Below the pieces are notes generated by a model. It saw only the letters and a program-made list of their open reading frames with translations. It did not search any database and was not told where the DNA came from. A stretch of DNA of 64,000 nt from CANLBN01 sp965230205 (GTDB lineage Bacteria > Pseudomonadota > Gammaproteobacteria > Pseudomonadales > Cellvibrionaceae): the NCBI GenBank assembly GCA_965230205.1, contig OZ245996.1, forward strand, positions 1,736,001 through 1,800,000. Direction: 5' to 3'. The stretch's first letter is position 1; each line of letters starts with the position of its first letter. The position numbers and the translations under genes are program-made. This document shows, in pieces, positions 9,142 through 18,344 of the stretch.

Positions 9142-10509
9142 CTAAGCTACTGCCCAAATTTCCTCATCGCTGGGTACTTGTTGTTTATCGGCATAGCCAA
9201 TACGATGAATATTAATCAAGTGCTTATAATCTAGATTTTCAGAAATTGAATTATTCCCCCAGGATCCGCAACCTAAGGTTGTGGTTGGCGCAAAGCCATT
9301 TTTAAGGCTGCCCCCTGCGGTTAACGAGCTGGGCTCATTAACAACCAAGCGACTAACCGGTAATTGTTGTCCAGCTAACTTCACATGTGCCTGATTGTTG
9401 GAATGAATAGAACAGGTATGTCCCTTGCCTTCGATATGTAAATTAAAATTGGCGATGGCAATGGCATCATCAATCGAGTCATATTCAAATGCAAGCATCA
9501 CCGGGCACATTTTCTCTCGGCGTAATATGTCATCGTCGCTGCCATTTGATTTCACTAAAATCATTTTTGTGTCTTCAGGAATCGAAATGCCTGCTATGCT
9601 GGCAATGGTTTGCGGGCTTTGGCCAACTACATCAGGGTTAATATGGTCATCGACAAATAGGGCGGCTCGTAATTTATCGGCCTCGGCCTGATCTTCAATA
9701 TAATGAGTGCCCGCAGTAATAAATGCATCAATCACCGCATGATAATCTTGCCGCTGAGCAATGATGGCTTGTTCCGACGAACAGATAATTCCGTAATCAA
9801 AACAGCGACCAGAAATAATTTTTTTAGCGACTTCTTTATAGTCAACATCATTGTCGATAATAACCTGAGTATTACCTGGGCCAACACCGTAAGAAGGCTT
9901 GCCACTGGAGTATGCTGCTCTTACCATGCCCGGCCCGCCGGTTGCCACTAACACATCGACAGCCGACATTAACTCAGTTGTTAGCTCGATAGAGGGGGCA
10001 GAAATAACCTGAATTAAATTATCAGGACCGTTCAGCCGTTTAATTTCGGCATTCATTAATGCCACTGTTTTTGTGCTGCAATTTTTGGCGCGTGGGTGGG
10101 GTGCAACAATAATGGCGTTGCCACCTTTTAAGGCAAACATTGCGTTACACATGGGCGTCACAATCGGGTTGGTTGTGGGGGTGACTGCGCCAATCACACC
10201 GATAGGTTTAGCAACTTGAATAATACCGTCTTGATCTCGCTCAGAAATAATTCCTCGAGACTTTTTCCCTTTTAAACTATTCCAAATGGCACGTGCTTTA
10301 TTTTTATTTTTAAGCACCTTGTCCTGATAGTTTCCCATTCTGGTTTCGTCGACTGCGTCTCGTGCTAATATTTCAGCATTGTCATAAATAATTTTGCCAA
10401 TGGCTCTGACAATATCGTCGACCTTTTGTTGAGGCATTAGCTCAAACTGTTGTTGTGCTATTTTTGCTTTGGTAATCATCTCTGGGATTGAAATATCTAT
10501 ATTGTTCAT
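9142..10509 (-). CDS. CoA-acylating aldehyde dehydrogenase (EutE/SucD/SauS-like)
   Basis: The 455-aa protein belongs to the aldehyde dehydrogenase superfamily branch that converts an aldehyde, CoA and NAD(P)+ to acyl-CoA. The nucleophile region GIICSSEQ closely resembles the catalytic Cys loop of the AdhE N-terminal domain and of succinate-semialdehyde or sulfoacetaldehyde dehydrogenases. Other family features are GVIGAVTPTTNPIVTPMCN (cofactor/substrate loop), the glycine turn VATGGPGMV, and the C-terminal PTTTLGCGSWGNNSISENL. I chose the ATG at 10509 rather than the in-frame GTG at 10521 because AAGGTGA lies 8 bases before it. No alcohol dehydrogenase, microcompartment or sulfonate gene is adjacent, so the natural aldehyde is unknown. 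It is not an AdhE fusion: no iron-alcohol dehydrogenase half follows. Confidence 0.85.
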   Translation of the reverse strand: MNNIDISIPEMITKAKIAQQQFELMPQQKVDDIVRAIGKIIYDNAEILARDAVDETRMGNYQDKVLKNKNKARAIWNSLKGKKSRGIISERDQDGIIQVAKPIGVIGAVTPTTNPIVTPMCNAMFALKGGNAIIVAPHPRAKNCSTKTVALMNAEIKRLNGPDNLIQVISAPSIELTTELMSAVDVLVATGGPGMVRAAYSSGKPSYGVGPGNTQVIIDNDVDYKEVAKKIISGRCFDYGIICSSEQAIIAQRQDYHAVIDAFITAGTHYIEDQAEADKLRAALFVDDHINPDVVGQSPQTIASIAGISIPEDTKMILVKSNGSDDDILRREKMCPVMLAFEYDSIDDAIAIANFNLHIEGKGHTCSIHSNNQAHVKLAGQQLPVSRLVVNEPSSLTAGGSLKNGFAPTTTLGCGSWGNNSISENLDYKHLINIHRIGYADKQQVPSDEEIWAVA

Positions 10510-11095
10510 AAAAGGACTCACCTTAATACAATGAATTTAAATACCGCTAACAGGAACCTCTACATGGGAAAGCGATTGTAAAAAGTTTTTATTAAGGTTT
10601 ATATTATTTTAGATGACAGAATGTATTTAATATTTAAAAAGTTATAGCCTTATGTTTTTTTATGCATAGCTAAAATCAGTAGGTAGTTGAATAAAAAATA
10701 TAAAAGAAGATTAAAATTAAATCGGATGAATAGTAGAGCACGATTGCCATGTAAAGCTAGAAAATGAAATAGAAAGTGAAATAAAACTGAAGCAGTTAAT
10801 AAATTAAAATGCGACTTAATAAAAATTGCTTAATGAAAAAGTAGCCTTTAATGTAATATGCAGCGCCAAATATAGTTTATATTTGCCCGCTAAAACAGAT
10901 GCGTAAAAACTTAAATGCAAGGTCGCCTTTAAGTTATCAATGCGAAAAGGGCTGTACTTATGCTTTATTAGCGCTATTGATTGCAAATAGCGGTGTCTCT
11001 TTTTACTAATAAAAATCTTGTCACTGTAAGCAACCAGTCTCTTTTAAGATTGTAATACACTGCACTAATATTAACTCTTTATTCAGGGGTGGGTT
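10510..11095. other. Divergent intergenic region, no gene seen
   Basis: 586 bp of strongly AT-rich DNA between the aldehyde dehydrogenase and patatin genes. Only short, low-quality open frames occur in all six frames. It probably contains two divergent promoters; no clear operator, riboswitch or RNA gene could be supported. Confidence 0.4.
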
Positions 11096-12163
11096 ATGAG
11101 CAAAAACTACACGGCGTTAGTTTTACAGGGTGGCGGCGCGTTAGGCGCATATGAATACGGTGTATTAAAAGCGTTACACGAACAAAATGGTCTCTCACCC
11201 GATGTTATTTCGGGTGTCTCTATTGGTGCTTTTTCTGCCGCTGTATTAACCGGGGCCATTGGCGACCCGATCGAAGCGCTGGGTGAGCTATGGCAATGTT
11301 TTACCACCAAGGCATTGCCGTTAACGCCGCAACCGGTACAGCTGGCCATGTCACTCACATTTAATCAGGGCATGTATAGCCCCAATCCCTATGCTTACTG
11401 GAACCCGGGGATGACAACACACTTTTATAATACGGAGTTGCTCTACACAACCTTAAAGAAAATTATCGACCTGGATAAACTGAACAGTAAACAATCCCCT
11501 CACTTAATTATTACCGCAACCAATATCGAAACCGGCCAGCTAAACCTGTTCGATAACCGAGAAATAGACATCACCTTCGACCATATTGTGGCCAGTGGCA
11601 GCTTGCCACCCTCATTCCCGATGACCAATATTGACGGCAACAGCTACTGGGACGGTGGGTTGTTTTCTAACAGCCCCTTAAAGCCGGCATTGAAAGCACT
11701 GGAAAAACTCGGCAGCGATAAAGACCAGCGGGAAATGATTTTTATCGAACTCTTCCCTAGTGCGGGTAAAAAACCACAAAATATGAATGAGGTTTTTGAT
11801 CGCATGATTGAACTGACGTTTGAATCTAAAATCCGTGACGATAGCAAACAATACCAGCGTATTAATCAATATATTGATTTAATGCAAGCCATCGATAAAG
11901 AACTACCTAAAGACAGCAAGCTAAAAAAAGAACCCGCCTACCAAAAGCTCATGTCCTACAAAAAAATTCATAAATTTACCGTCATTAAACACACTAGCCC
12001 CGAGCCACTCCTAGGCAGTGCTGATTTCACTCACAAAACCATCGAGCGGCGAATAGAACAAGGTTATCAAGATGGGCAAGCCTCACTGCAAGGTGCATCG
12101 TCACCAACACAGACGAGCACAGTAAAACCAATAAGAAAAAAAGAAACGGGAGCGCTCGCCTAG
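11096..12163 (+). CDS. Patatin-like phospholipase
   Basis: A 355-aa serine acyl hydrolase of the patatin family. The oxyanion-hole motif QGGGALGAYE (11-20) is followed by the nucleophile elbow GVSIG (40-44, Ser42), and the catalytic dyad is completed by Asp186 in DGG (186-188). These are the canonical Ser-Asp pair and spacing for cytoplasmic bacterial patatins that hydrolyse phospholipid or lipid esters. There is no signal peptide. The C-terminal ~160 residues are charged and helical, ending in a Ser/Thr/Lys-rich tail. AGGGG lies 6 bases before the ATG. It converges on the PhoD-like phosphatase gene, leaving only 32 bp between them. Confidence 0.92.
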   Translation: MSKNYTALVLQGGGALGAYEYGVLKALHEQNGLSPDVISGVSIGAFSAAVLTGAIGDPIEALGELWQCFTTKALPLTPQPVQLAMSLTFNQGMYSPNPYAYWNPGMTTHFYNTELLYTTLKKIIDLDKLNSKQSPHLIITATNIETGQLNLFDNREIDITFDHIVASGSLPPSFPMTNIDGNSYWDGGLFSNSPLKPALKALEKLGSDKDQREMIFIELFPSAGKKPQNMNEVFDRMIELTFESKIRDDSKQYQRINQYIDLMQAIDKELPKDSKLKKEPAYQKLMSYKKIHKFTVIKHTSPEPLLGSADFTHKTIERRIEQGYQDGQASLQGASSPTQTSTVKPIRKKETGALA

Positions 12164-12195
12164 CAATGAATAAACAGCAAGCAGTAAAACTTTAC

Positions 12196-14091
12196 TTATT
12201 GTTGCTCAAATTCAACCTCGTTTCCCTCTGATGTTAAAATAGACATTTTTAATTGCTGGCGGTCGCTGGAAATGTTTAACACTCCCAAGCCGCTAGCGTT
12301 TAATAAAGTGCGGCCTTTATCACCAGGGGGCTTGCAGGGTTGAATCGACATGCCGCGCCGCCGAGTTAGCCAATTGAACGGCGAGTAGCGATGGAAAATC
12401 CACCGGTTTAGTTTATCTAGCAATAGCAATAAGGCACGGGGGAATTCGTTTTTAATACCGCTGGCGGTAATCTGAAAAATCTGAGGGCTGCTGCGAGAAA
12501 ACCGTAACTTAACATTGTAAACAAACGAATAATGCACATCGCCAGACAAAATAATAAACAGCGGTGGTGTACTTTTGTGGCGGAAAATATTCAATATCAC
12601 ACTGGCCGTGCCTTTATGGGCCATCCAGTTTTCGGCATCCACCGCTAAGGCTTTACCAAAAAAGGTAAAGACTTTTTGCACGACCTCTATCAGCTTAACC
12701 CCGTAAATCGGTGCGGGTGAAATCATCAGCACCGAGTCGTGGCCAATCAACTGTTGTTGTAAATCGCACAGCGGTTCCCAATCCATCAAGCCGCTGGGTT
12801 TATGCCTATTACTTTCTGAGCGCCAGCGCTGGGTGCGAGTATCCAACACCAAGGTGGGTGGCTGAGTAGGTAATTGGTAATGCCATTCTCGCCACTCAAA
12901 TAATTGTTCAATCAGCGGGTCTAAGGCCAATACCTGCGAGCCATCAAAACAAGTGGTTAATGCGTCGTTTAAGGGCAAAAAGGCCTGCGGGTTATTGCCG
13001 ATACCTTGGCATAATAAATAGCCTAACAAGGCATTACCGATAATGCGTTTAGAAAAAGGGTGGCCATAGGCAGCCTCTTCCCAACCGCGGGTGAGGTTCC
13101 AGTCGTCTGTGATATCGTGGTCATCAAAAATCATATAACAGGGAATATGCGCCATCATTCGGCGCACTTGCCATAAGCCATCGGCAAACTGTTGGATGAT
13201 GAGCTTTTCTTTTTGGTATTGTTTTTTGCGTGCCCAGGGGATGTTGGGTTTATCCAAGTCGATACCATCCCAAAGGGTAGGCGACCAAGTTAATAAATAC
13301 ATGGCCATCACTTCGGCAAAGGTAATCAAATGATTGTTACTATTAACCGACGTAAAAATTGATTTGCGATTACTAAACCAAAAGCGTTTTTTCAGTCGTT
13401 TGCCTTCATCATCATCGGGTAATAAACGGTCCCGCCGATAATAGCTATCGGCATGGGCATACAATTCGCCTGCCTGCTTTACTTTAGCGCCGGGTAATTC
13501 CTCATCAAACAGCCCCAAACGCTCAATCACTTGGTGAATAGCCGCTAACATTGGGCCGGCAACATCATCCACATACACTTGGTCGCCCGTCATCATTAAA
13601 AAGTCTGGCCTGTCAGTAGGTGAGCCGGCACTGGCAGCTAAACGCTTGTCCAGCTGCACTAAGGAGTCGCGGCTTTTATGGTGCGGCTTGCGGCAAGAGC
13701 CATGGACGACTTCGTTAATGGTGGTGCTGACTTTAAAGTGAGGGTGAGTTGCGCCCTCGTAATGGAGTTGGTCCACCAACTGTGTGAGCCAGTAGTCGTT
13801 AGCAGCGCTAGTTAACTTGATGTCGTAATGCGCAACAGTGTTTTCGGCCAGCGGCGACGCAGGCGACCAACGTAACCAATGGAGAAAAGCACGCTGACCT
13901 ACTTGTAACGACTGCTGATTACATTCTGTAGCCGGTACTGCAAGCAGTGTTGCCTCATTAGCCAAGCTGATATGTAACTGACAAGCACAGGGTGTATCCG
14001 TCACTAACCACAAAACCACCTCGGTAGGTGTGCAGCGGCGTAGTAGTGGGCCGGCAATAATAAGAGGGGAGCTTGTTGATTCTGAGGGCAT
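12196..14091 (-). CDS. PhoD-like metallophosphatase
   Basis: The protein is a PhoD/alkaline-phosphatase-D type metallophosphatase. Metal-binding motifs are in order: MTGDQVYVDD, FDDHDITDDWNL and LSGDVHYSFVY. The N-terminus from MPSESTSSPLIIAGPLLRR is typical for the cytoplasmic PhoD-like branch, which starts with a small beta domain (VVLWLVTDTPC). For that reason I start at 14091 (631 aa); the frame stays open to 14298 but the extra 69 residues are Arg/Cys-rich and overlap the divergent gene. No signal peptide is seen, so this is unlikely to be a secreted alkaline phosphatase. The substrate is not known. Confidence 0.85.
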   Translation of the reverse strand: MPSESTSSPLIIAGPLLRRCTPTEVVLWLVTDTPCACQLHISLANEATLLAVPATECNQQSLQVGQRAFLHWLRWSPASPLAENTVAHYDIKLTSAANDYWLTQLVDQLHYEGATHPHFKVSTTINEVVHGSCRKPHHKSRDSLVQLDKRLAASAGSPTDRPDFLMMTGDQVYVDDVAGPMLAAIHQVIERLGLFDEELPGAKVKQAGELYAHADSYYRRDRLLPDDDEGKRLKKRFWFSNRKSIFTSVNSNNHLITFAEVMAMYLLTWSPTLWDGIDLDKPNIPWARKKQYQKEKLIIQQFADGLWQVRRMMAHIPCYMIFDDHDITDDWNLTRGWEEAAYGHPFSKRIIGNALLGYLLCQGIGNNPQAFLPLNDALTTCFDGSQVLALDPLIEQLFEWREWHYQLPTQPPTLVLDTRTQRWRSESNRHKPSGLMDWEPLCDLQQQLIGHDSVLMISPAPIYGVKLIEVVQKVFTFFGKALAVDAENWMAHKGTASVILNIFRHKSTPPLFIILSGDVHYSFVYNVKLRFSRSSPQIFQITASGIKNEFPRALLLLLDKLNRWIFHRYSPFNWLTRRRGMSIQPCKPPGDKGRTLLNASGLGVLNISSDRQQLKMSILTSEGNEVEFEQQ

Positions 14092-14239
14092 ACTGCTATG
14101 ACGTGTGAATGCGTAATACGACGTAATTGTTTGGGCGAATACTACCACCGTGCCCAGACTGGGTCGAGAGTGACGAGCCCATGCACAGATTGCTGAGCAA
14201 TGCCTAGCATCCCTTACGCGCAACAGGCATAATTGCCCC

Positions 14240-15121
14240 ATGCTAAAAACCACACTCAACCACCTGCCCGACAGCAAACAAGCAACAATACGCGCCATTG
14301 TCGATATTGTTCACGACGAATTCGACCGCGTCGTTAACGCCGCGACCACCAGCCCGAAAAAAGACAGCCGCATTGTATTAATTATACTCTTTGGCAGTTA
14401 CGCCAAAGGTACACAAGTAGACGACACCCAAAGTGGTTACATCAGCGACTACGATATATTAGTGGTACTGAACGAACCCGAGCTGGCCGACGAATATAAA
14501 ATTTGGCACACCGTGGAAGAGCGGGCGATGATAAAAGCTAAAGGCGCGCCCGTTAATCTGGTAGTGTGCACCCTGCGCGAAATTAACCAAGAGTTAAAAC
14601 AAGGCCACTACTTTTTTAAAGATATTCACGAACAAGGCATACAGCTTTATCAATACAACCACGCCGAATTATTAGCGCCAGGAAAACTCAATACGCAAGA
14701 AGCTAAAGACGTTGCGCAAAAATATTTTAATCAATGGTTTGAAAGTGCAAATACATTTTTTAAATACTCAAAGCAGGCAATAGAAAATAAAGATTTTAAG
14801 TTTGCAGCATTTAACTTGCACCAATCCGTCGAGCGTTACTACTCCTGCTTACTTCTAGTCTTCACCAACTACCGCCCCAAAACCCATAACATCAAAGCCC
14901 TACACAGCCTTGTGTGCCAACATGCCGAAGAACTCAAAGATATCTTCCCACAAAGCACCAAATTTAACCGTCGTAGCTTTCAGCTACTCAAAAAAGCCTA
15001 TATTGAAGCGCGCTATTCTGAGCATTATGAAATTACGGAAGAGGAATTGATGTGGTTGGCGGGGGAAGTGAGTAAGTTGCAAGAGAAAGTAGAGCGCCTC
15101 TGTAAGGTAAAAATAGGTTAG
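14240..15121 (+). CDS. Nucleotidyltransferase-HEPN fusion protein
   Basis: A 293-aa two-domain protein. The N-terminal MNT-type nucleotidyltransferase carries LFGSYAKGT (50-58) and SDYDILVV (69-76), the GS...DxD metal-binding core of the pol-beta fold. The C-terminal domain (~155-285) is an all-helical HEPN domain, with NLHQSVERYYSCLLL, a short R-x3-H motif in EARYSEHYEIT and a conserved EEEL tail. In two-gene MNT/HEPN systems the HEPN protein is an RNase toxin and the MNT protein AMPylates it; here both halves are in one chain. Whether such fusions are a toxin-antitoxin unit is inference. It is divergent from the PhoD-like gene. A small lipoprotein gene follows 49 bp later. Confidence 0.85.
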   Translation: MLKTTLNHLPDSKQATIRAIVDIVHDEFDRVVNAATTSPKKDSRIVLIILFGSYAKGTQVDDTQSGYISDYDILVVLNEPELADEYKIWHTVEERAMIKAKGAPVNLVVCTLREINQELKQGHYFFKDIHEQGIQLYQYNHAELLAPGKLNTQEAKDVAQKYFNQWFESANTFFKYSKQAIENKDFKFAAFNLHQSVERYYSCLLLVFTNYRPKTHNIKALHSLVCQHAEELKDIFPQSTKFNRRSFQLLKKAYIEARYSEHYEITEEELMWLAGEVSKLQEKVERLCKVKIG

Positions 15122-15170
15122 TATTTTTGCATGGTAAGCTTTCTGAAGTTGGTTGTTAGGGATTATTAGA

Positions 15171-15554
15171 GTGAAATTTATTACAACTTTTTTCATTTTA
15201 TTGCTTCTAATAACAGGTTGCGCCCAACCCAGCCCTAAAAAACACATTACTCCCGAAGTAGCGAATGATAGAAGCTTAGATAACATCCGTATTACGTTGG
15301 ACAATAAAAAGGATGTGATATACAACGCCTATACTCAATACTTAACTAAAGATCCAAATGCTAAAGGGAAGTTTATTTTTAGCTTTGTCATTATGCCAAG
15401 TGGAGCGGTTGAAAAAGTGCGCTATGTTAGAGGTGACATTAACGATAAAATGTTTATAGCCAATATTCTTGGAATCATTAAAAATACAACATTTAATGAT
15501 AAAGGTAAGGCGCCTCAAAAAGTACAGTATAAGTTTGAATTTTATCCCGAATAA
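15171..15554 (+). CDS. Small lipoprotein with TonB/AgmX-like C-terminal domain
   Basis: With the GTG start at 15171, preceded by AGGGA at about 9 bases, the 127-aa product begins VKFITTFFILLLLITGCAQP, a textbook lipoprotein signal with lipobox ITGC. An upstream TTG at 15153 is less likely. The remainder reads like the AgmX/PglI or TonB C-terminal fold: YTQYLTKDPNAKGKFIFSFVI, then PSGAVEKVRYVRGD and a terminal strand PQKVQYKFEFYPE. These domains are found in envelope proteins that contact peptidoglycan or other envelope partners. No partner is visible nearby. Lipoprotein status is firm; the fold is by pattern. Confidence 0.75.
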   Translation: MKFITTFFILLLLITGCAQPSPKKHITPEVANDRSLDNIRITLDNKKDVIYNAYTQYLTKDPNAKGKFIFSFVIMPSGAVEKVRYVRGDINDKMFIANILGIIKNTTFNDKGKAPQKVQYKFEFYPE

Positions 15555-15697
15555 AAAATAATATTTCAGTTAAGCTAAACCTTTTTTTCACCGAGCCTTA
15601 GTGTTGCAGTGCTACGCCAAATAGCAATATGTGTTGAATGATTCGCAATCAATAAATCGTTTAAAACTTCCTTGCTGTTATTTTTAATAAAGATGTG

Positions 15698-16075
15698 TTA
15701 GAAAGCCTTATTAAGTACTGAAGTGCAAGCAATCAAGGTGAAAAGGCTTCCGGCTGTTACTAGGTGCCAAGGCTCTAGTAATCTCAGATCATTAACAGCC
15801 TCTAAAAATGGGCCTTTAGAACCCTTAGAGAGTAGCTTATATTCTTCAATTGACGCCCGAAGTAAAATATAAAATCTTCGGTAAGCTTGGGCAAACAATA
15901 CAAAAATTAAAAGCGCTGCCAATACAATCAGACAAGCAGTAATTAGATCTATACTATTCCTAGTGGCACTCCAGCCAAGCATTAACAGAGGAACACCTAT
16001 CATTGTTTTCCAATAAATATGTGATTGCTCGTGAAGCTTAAGTGTTATTTCAAAGTAATCTTCTTTTTTATTCAT
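15698..16075 (-). CDS. Small membrane protein, unknown function
   Basis: A 125-aa protein with a hydrophilic N-terminus (MNKKEDYFEITLKLHEQSH), two close hydrophobic segments (~22-38 and ~43-64), a charged middle (YRRFYILLRASIEEYKLLSKG) and a third segment near the C-terminus (LVTAGSLFTLIACTSVL). No motif recognised. It is the last gene of a minus-strand series with the genes at 16138, 16838 and 17475, separated by 62 bp. The ribosome-binding site is weak, so the gene call is moderate. Confidence 0.55.
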   Translation of the reverse strand: MNKKEDYFEITLKLHEQSHIYWKTMIGVPLLMLGWSATRNSIDLITACLIVLAALLIFVLFAQAYRRFYILLRASIEEYKLLSKGSKGPFLEAVNDLRLLEPWHLVTAGSLFTLIACTSVLNKAF

Positions 16076-16137
16076 ATTCGTCTTTTATCGGCCATAAGAG
16101 GATGTGAGAAAACAACGGTTCTGGCACTATAGAATTC

Positions 16138-16779
16138 TTAATCATTTTCCGGAAATGATGCTTTTCCAGACCTAACAAATTTCGCCATTTTTTGCATTCT
16201 CCGATAATGCGCCATGAGTAACTTTGAGCTTTCCTCAACATCTTTTGTATGCTTATTGAGATCAGCTAGACTATCAAACCCTAAGCCTTTTGCTAACTCT
16301 TCATTCAATTTTTGGGCTTTAATTGCGTCTTCAGCGTTTAATTTAAAAGTTGATGACTGTAGCTTTTTCCTGGTTGCACTTAAATCAGCATATATTTTAT
16401 AAAGACGTTTATATAGTTCAGCAGTTGCTGCTGCACCCCCCAAGTATATTCCTAAGACTTTAGCAAACTGAGTAGCTACCTCTGGGTTTAGTGCCAAATC
16501 TAACCAACCAGGAGATGCATATTGTATTGATTTTATTTGTGGTCGATGCTGTTTCTCTACATGTGACTTGAATATGTCATACACATTTACATAGCTTAAT
16601 CCTCCTCTTAATTCTAAGCTGTGTAAAGCTGATCCAATCCGTGATGATGCTATGTCTACAGCTTCGGTGTCTAAGCAGTATAGAAATGCATAACATTGTG
16701 AGTAAACCCTAGAGAAATTCGTCAAATCCTCTAAAGACCACTGTCCATCAAGAAGTACTCTATAAACAGGGTTATCCAT
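16138..16779 (-). CDS. Unknown protein in PIN-gene cluster
   Basis: The frame is open from a TTG at 16848 (236 aa), but the ATG at 16779 has GAGGA at 8 bases, giving a 213-aa protein starting MDNPVYRVLLDGQWSLEDL. The N-terminal half is rich in aromatic residues (YSQCYAFLYCLD); the middle has IQYASPGWLDLAL followed by a small hydrophobic segment (~LGIYLGGAAATAEL), and the C-terminal third is helical and coiled-coil-like with many Lys and Glu. No enzyme motif is visible. It sits directly after the membrane/coiled-coil gene at 16838, which suggests co-transcription and a shared role. Function unknown. Confidence 0.6.
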   Translation of the reverse strand: MDNPVYRVLLDGQWSLEDLTNFSRVYSQCYAFLYCLDTEAVDIASSRIGSALHSLELRGGLSYVNVYDIFKSHVEKQHRPQIKSIQYASPGWLDLALNPEVATQFAKVLGIYLGGAAATAELYKRLYKIYADLSATRKKLQSSTFKLNAEDAIKAQKLNEELAKGLGFDSLADLNKHTKDVEESSKLLMAHYRRMQKMAKFVRSGKASFPEND

Positions 16780-16837
16780 TTTTATTTTCCTCATTCCAGC
16801 AGATGGTGGTTTAAATGCCTTGATATGTTCATAAGAA

Positions 16838-17407
16838 CTACTTTCCAATAATAGTTATAATGCTATAAGTGGCGCCGACCACAAAAGAAATGCCTACTAT
16901 CATCGCGGAAACTATAATTGCTACATCCCACTTGCTAAGTATTTTTGCTTCCATAGAATCCAGTCTTTTAGCTAACAACTCAATTCTCTCTGCAAAAAGG
17001 GCATCGTTTATTGAAGATATTTTGTCAATGGTATCTGAATCAGGGAAACGACTTTCTATTTGTTCAATACGACTCCGTATATCGGAAACTTTTTTGTCGA
17101 TTTCTTTTCGAACTTCTATCTTACTTAAACCATCAAGATCGGACATTCTTTCTAATAAGCTATCTTCAACTTGTGAAATCAATTTTTCCGTTAATGGTTC
17201 TGAAGCTTCTTCACCTACAATTTGATGTCTTAGATGTACCCCTGCGATGCTAACCCCAAGCTCAGTCTTCGATTTTAATAAGTCTGACTTTGCCTGAGTA
17301 GATTTTAATTCAGAAATTAGTTGAGCAAGTTTTGCGGCTACACCTGAGACACCTGCACCTATTACTACAGCTGTAATTGCCGATATTAAACCTGGATCTA
17401 AACTCAT
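16838..17407 (-). CDS. Membrane-anchored coiled-coil protein, unknown
   Basis: A 189-aa protein with a hydrophobic N-terminal segment (LISAITAVVIGAGVSGVAAK), a long helical middle rich in Glu, Lys, Ser and Leu (residues ~25-155, likely coiled coil), and a strong C-terminal transmembrane segment (WDVAIIVSAMIVGISFVVGATYSI). This is a hairpin or tail-anchored layout. GGAGAG lies just before the ATG. It lies between the PIN-domain gene upstream and the unknown 16138 gene downstream, with only 67 and ~58 bp gaps. No family recognised. Confidence 0.65.
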   Translation of the reverse strand: MSLDPGLISAITAVVIGAGVSGVAAKLAQLISELKSTQAKSDLLKSKTELGVSIAGVHLRHQIVGEEASEPLTEKLISQVEDSLLERMSDLDGLSKIEVRKEIDKKVSDIRSRIEQIESRFPDSDTIDKISSINDALFAERIELLAKRLDSMEAKILSKWDVAIIVSAMIVGISFVVGATYSIITIIGK

Positions 17408-17474
17408 AGTCTCTCCATACCTTTAAGCATAACGCTTTTATAATCAGGGAAAAAGCGTCCTATTGACAACTTTG

Positions 17475-18344
17475 TTATGAATTTCCTGTGCTATCATTAA
17501 ACATCTTTAAAAGCTTCTCTAATGTATCAGCAGCATGCCTTTCGATTTCTTCCTCGCTCCTTGTAGTATTAATATCTAGAAATATCTGCTCTTCTTCAAA
17601 TTTTTCTTCATCTGGAGTTACAGATACCTCCATCATCTTTAAGGCATCCGAGAGCTTGGTTGTATAAGTAATTGATTTTTTTCCAACTCTATCTCTGAAC
17701 TCAGCTTTCAAAGCATCATTTAGATACGACTTGTCATTATAGTTGACTCCAAAATCTGCATCCCTTGAAACAATAATATATTTACCAGGGTATCTTTTAG
17801 CGCAATGTATAAACCACTCCCAATTTAAGGCATCTCCTATTGATGTATCATTAGATTTTCTTGGAGGGTAGCCTAAAATAAATCGTCGCCAAGCAAGACG
17901 TTTTATTTTATGCCTGATTTTCATATTGCGTGTAAGAACGTGCTCATTCTCACTAGAGAAGATGGCTTCCAGTGACTTATAGATAGGGTCATATCCAGCT
18001 GGGTTTTCTATTATATTAGCTATACGTTTTTTTAGCTCTTTTTTTCTTTTTTCTAGCTCTTTTTTCTCCTTTTTAAGTGCATTGCTCAAGTTGCTGTCAT
18101 CCATGACTGCTGGTAGCCTAGAATCTATGCTGAGGCTTTTATCATTGAGATTATCTGTAATCGCTCTTTGACGATTCTTGAGAAATTCCATTTCAACCTG
18201 ATAAGTACAAATAACATGCTCTTTTACACCTTCAAGCTTTTTTAATAAAGTTAGAGATGTTTCGTTTTGAGATCGGTAAAAGTCTAAAAATATATTCGTA
18301 TCAATAAAGGCATAAACTTTTATTGGTTTTTTTCTAGAGGCCAA
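17475..18344 (-). CDS. PIN-domain ribonuclease-like protein (DUF4935-type)
   Basis: A 289-aa protein with a PIN fold split by a long helical insert. Acidic residues typical of the metal site are Asp15 (FIDTNIFLDFY), Glu51/Glu53 (YQVEMEFL), Asp171 (IGDALNWEW) and Asp195/Asp197 (IVSRDADFG). The insert (~85-150) is a Lys/Glu-rich coiled coil. This arrangement is that of large PIN-like proteins (DUF4935/PIN_8), often found in defence or toxin contexts, and distinct from ~130-aa VapC toxins. The start is TTG at 18344: GGAG precedes it by 7 bases, while the only nearby ATG is out of frame and hits a stop at once. No VapB-like antitoxin is adjacent. RNA cleavage is family knowledge, not shown here. 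Confidence 0.8.
   Translation of the reverse strand: MASRKKPIKVYAFIDTNIFLDFYRSQNETSLTLLKKLEGVKEHVICTYQVEMEFLKNRQRAITDNLNDKSLSIDSRLPAVMDDSNLSNALKKEKKELEKRKKELKKRIANIIENPAGYDPIYKSLEAIFSSENEHVLTRNMKIRHKIKRLAWRRFILGYPPRKSNDTSIGDALNWEWFIHCAKRYPGKYIIVSRDADFGVNYNDKSYLNDALKAEFRDRVGKKSITYTTKLSDALKMMEVSVTPDEEKFEEEQIFLDINTTRSEEEIERHAADTLEKLLKMFNDSTGNS

Noticed and set aside
14092..14298. N-terminal extension of the PhoD-like protein
   Set aside because: The extra 69 residues are Arg/Cys-rich, have no family similarity and overlap the divergent gene's start; start at 14091 fits the family.
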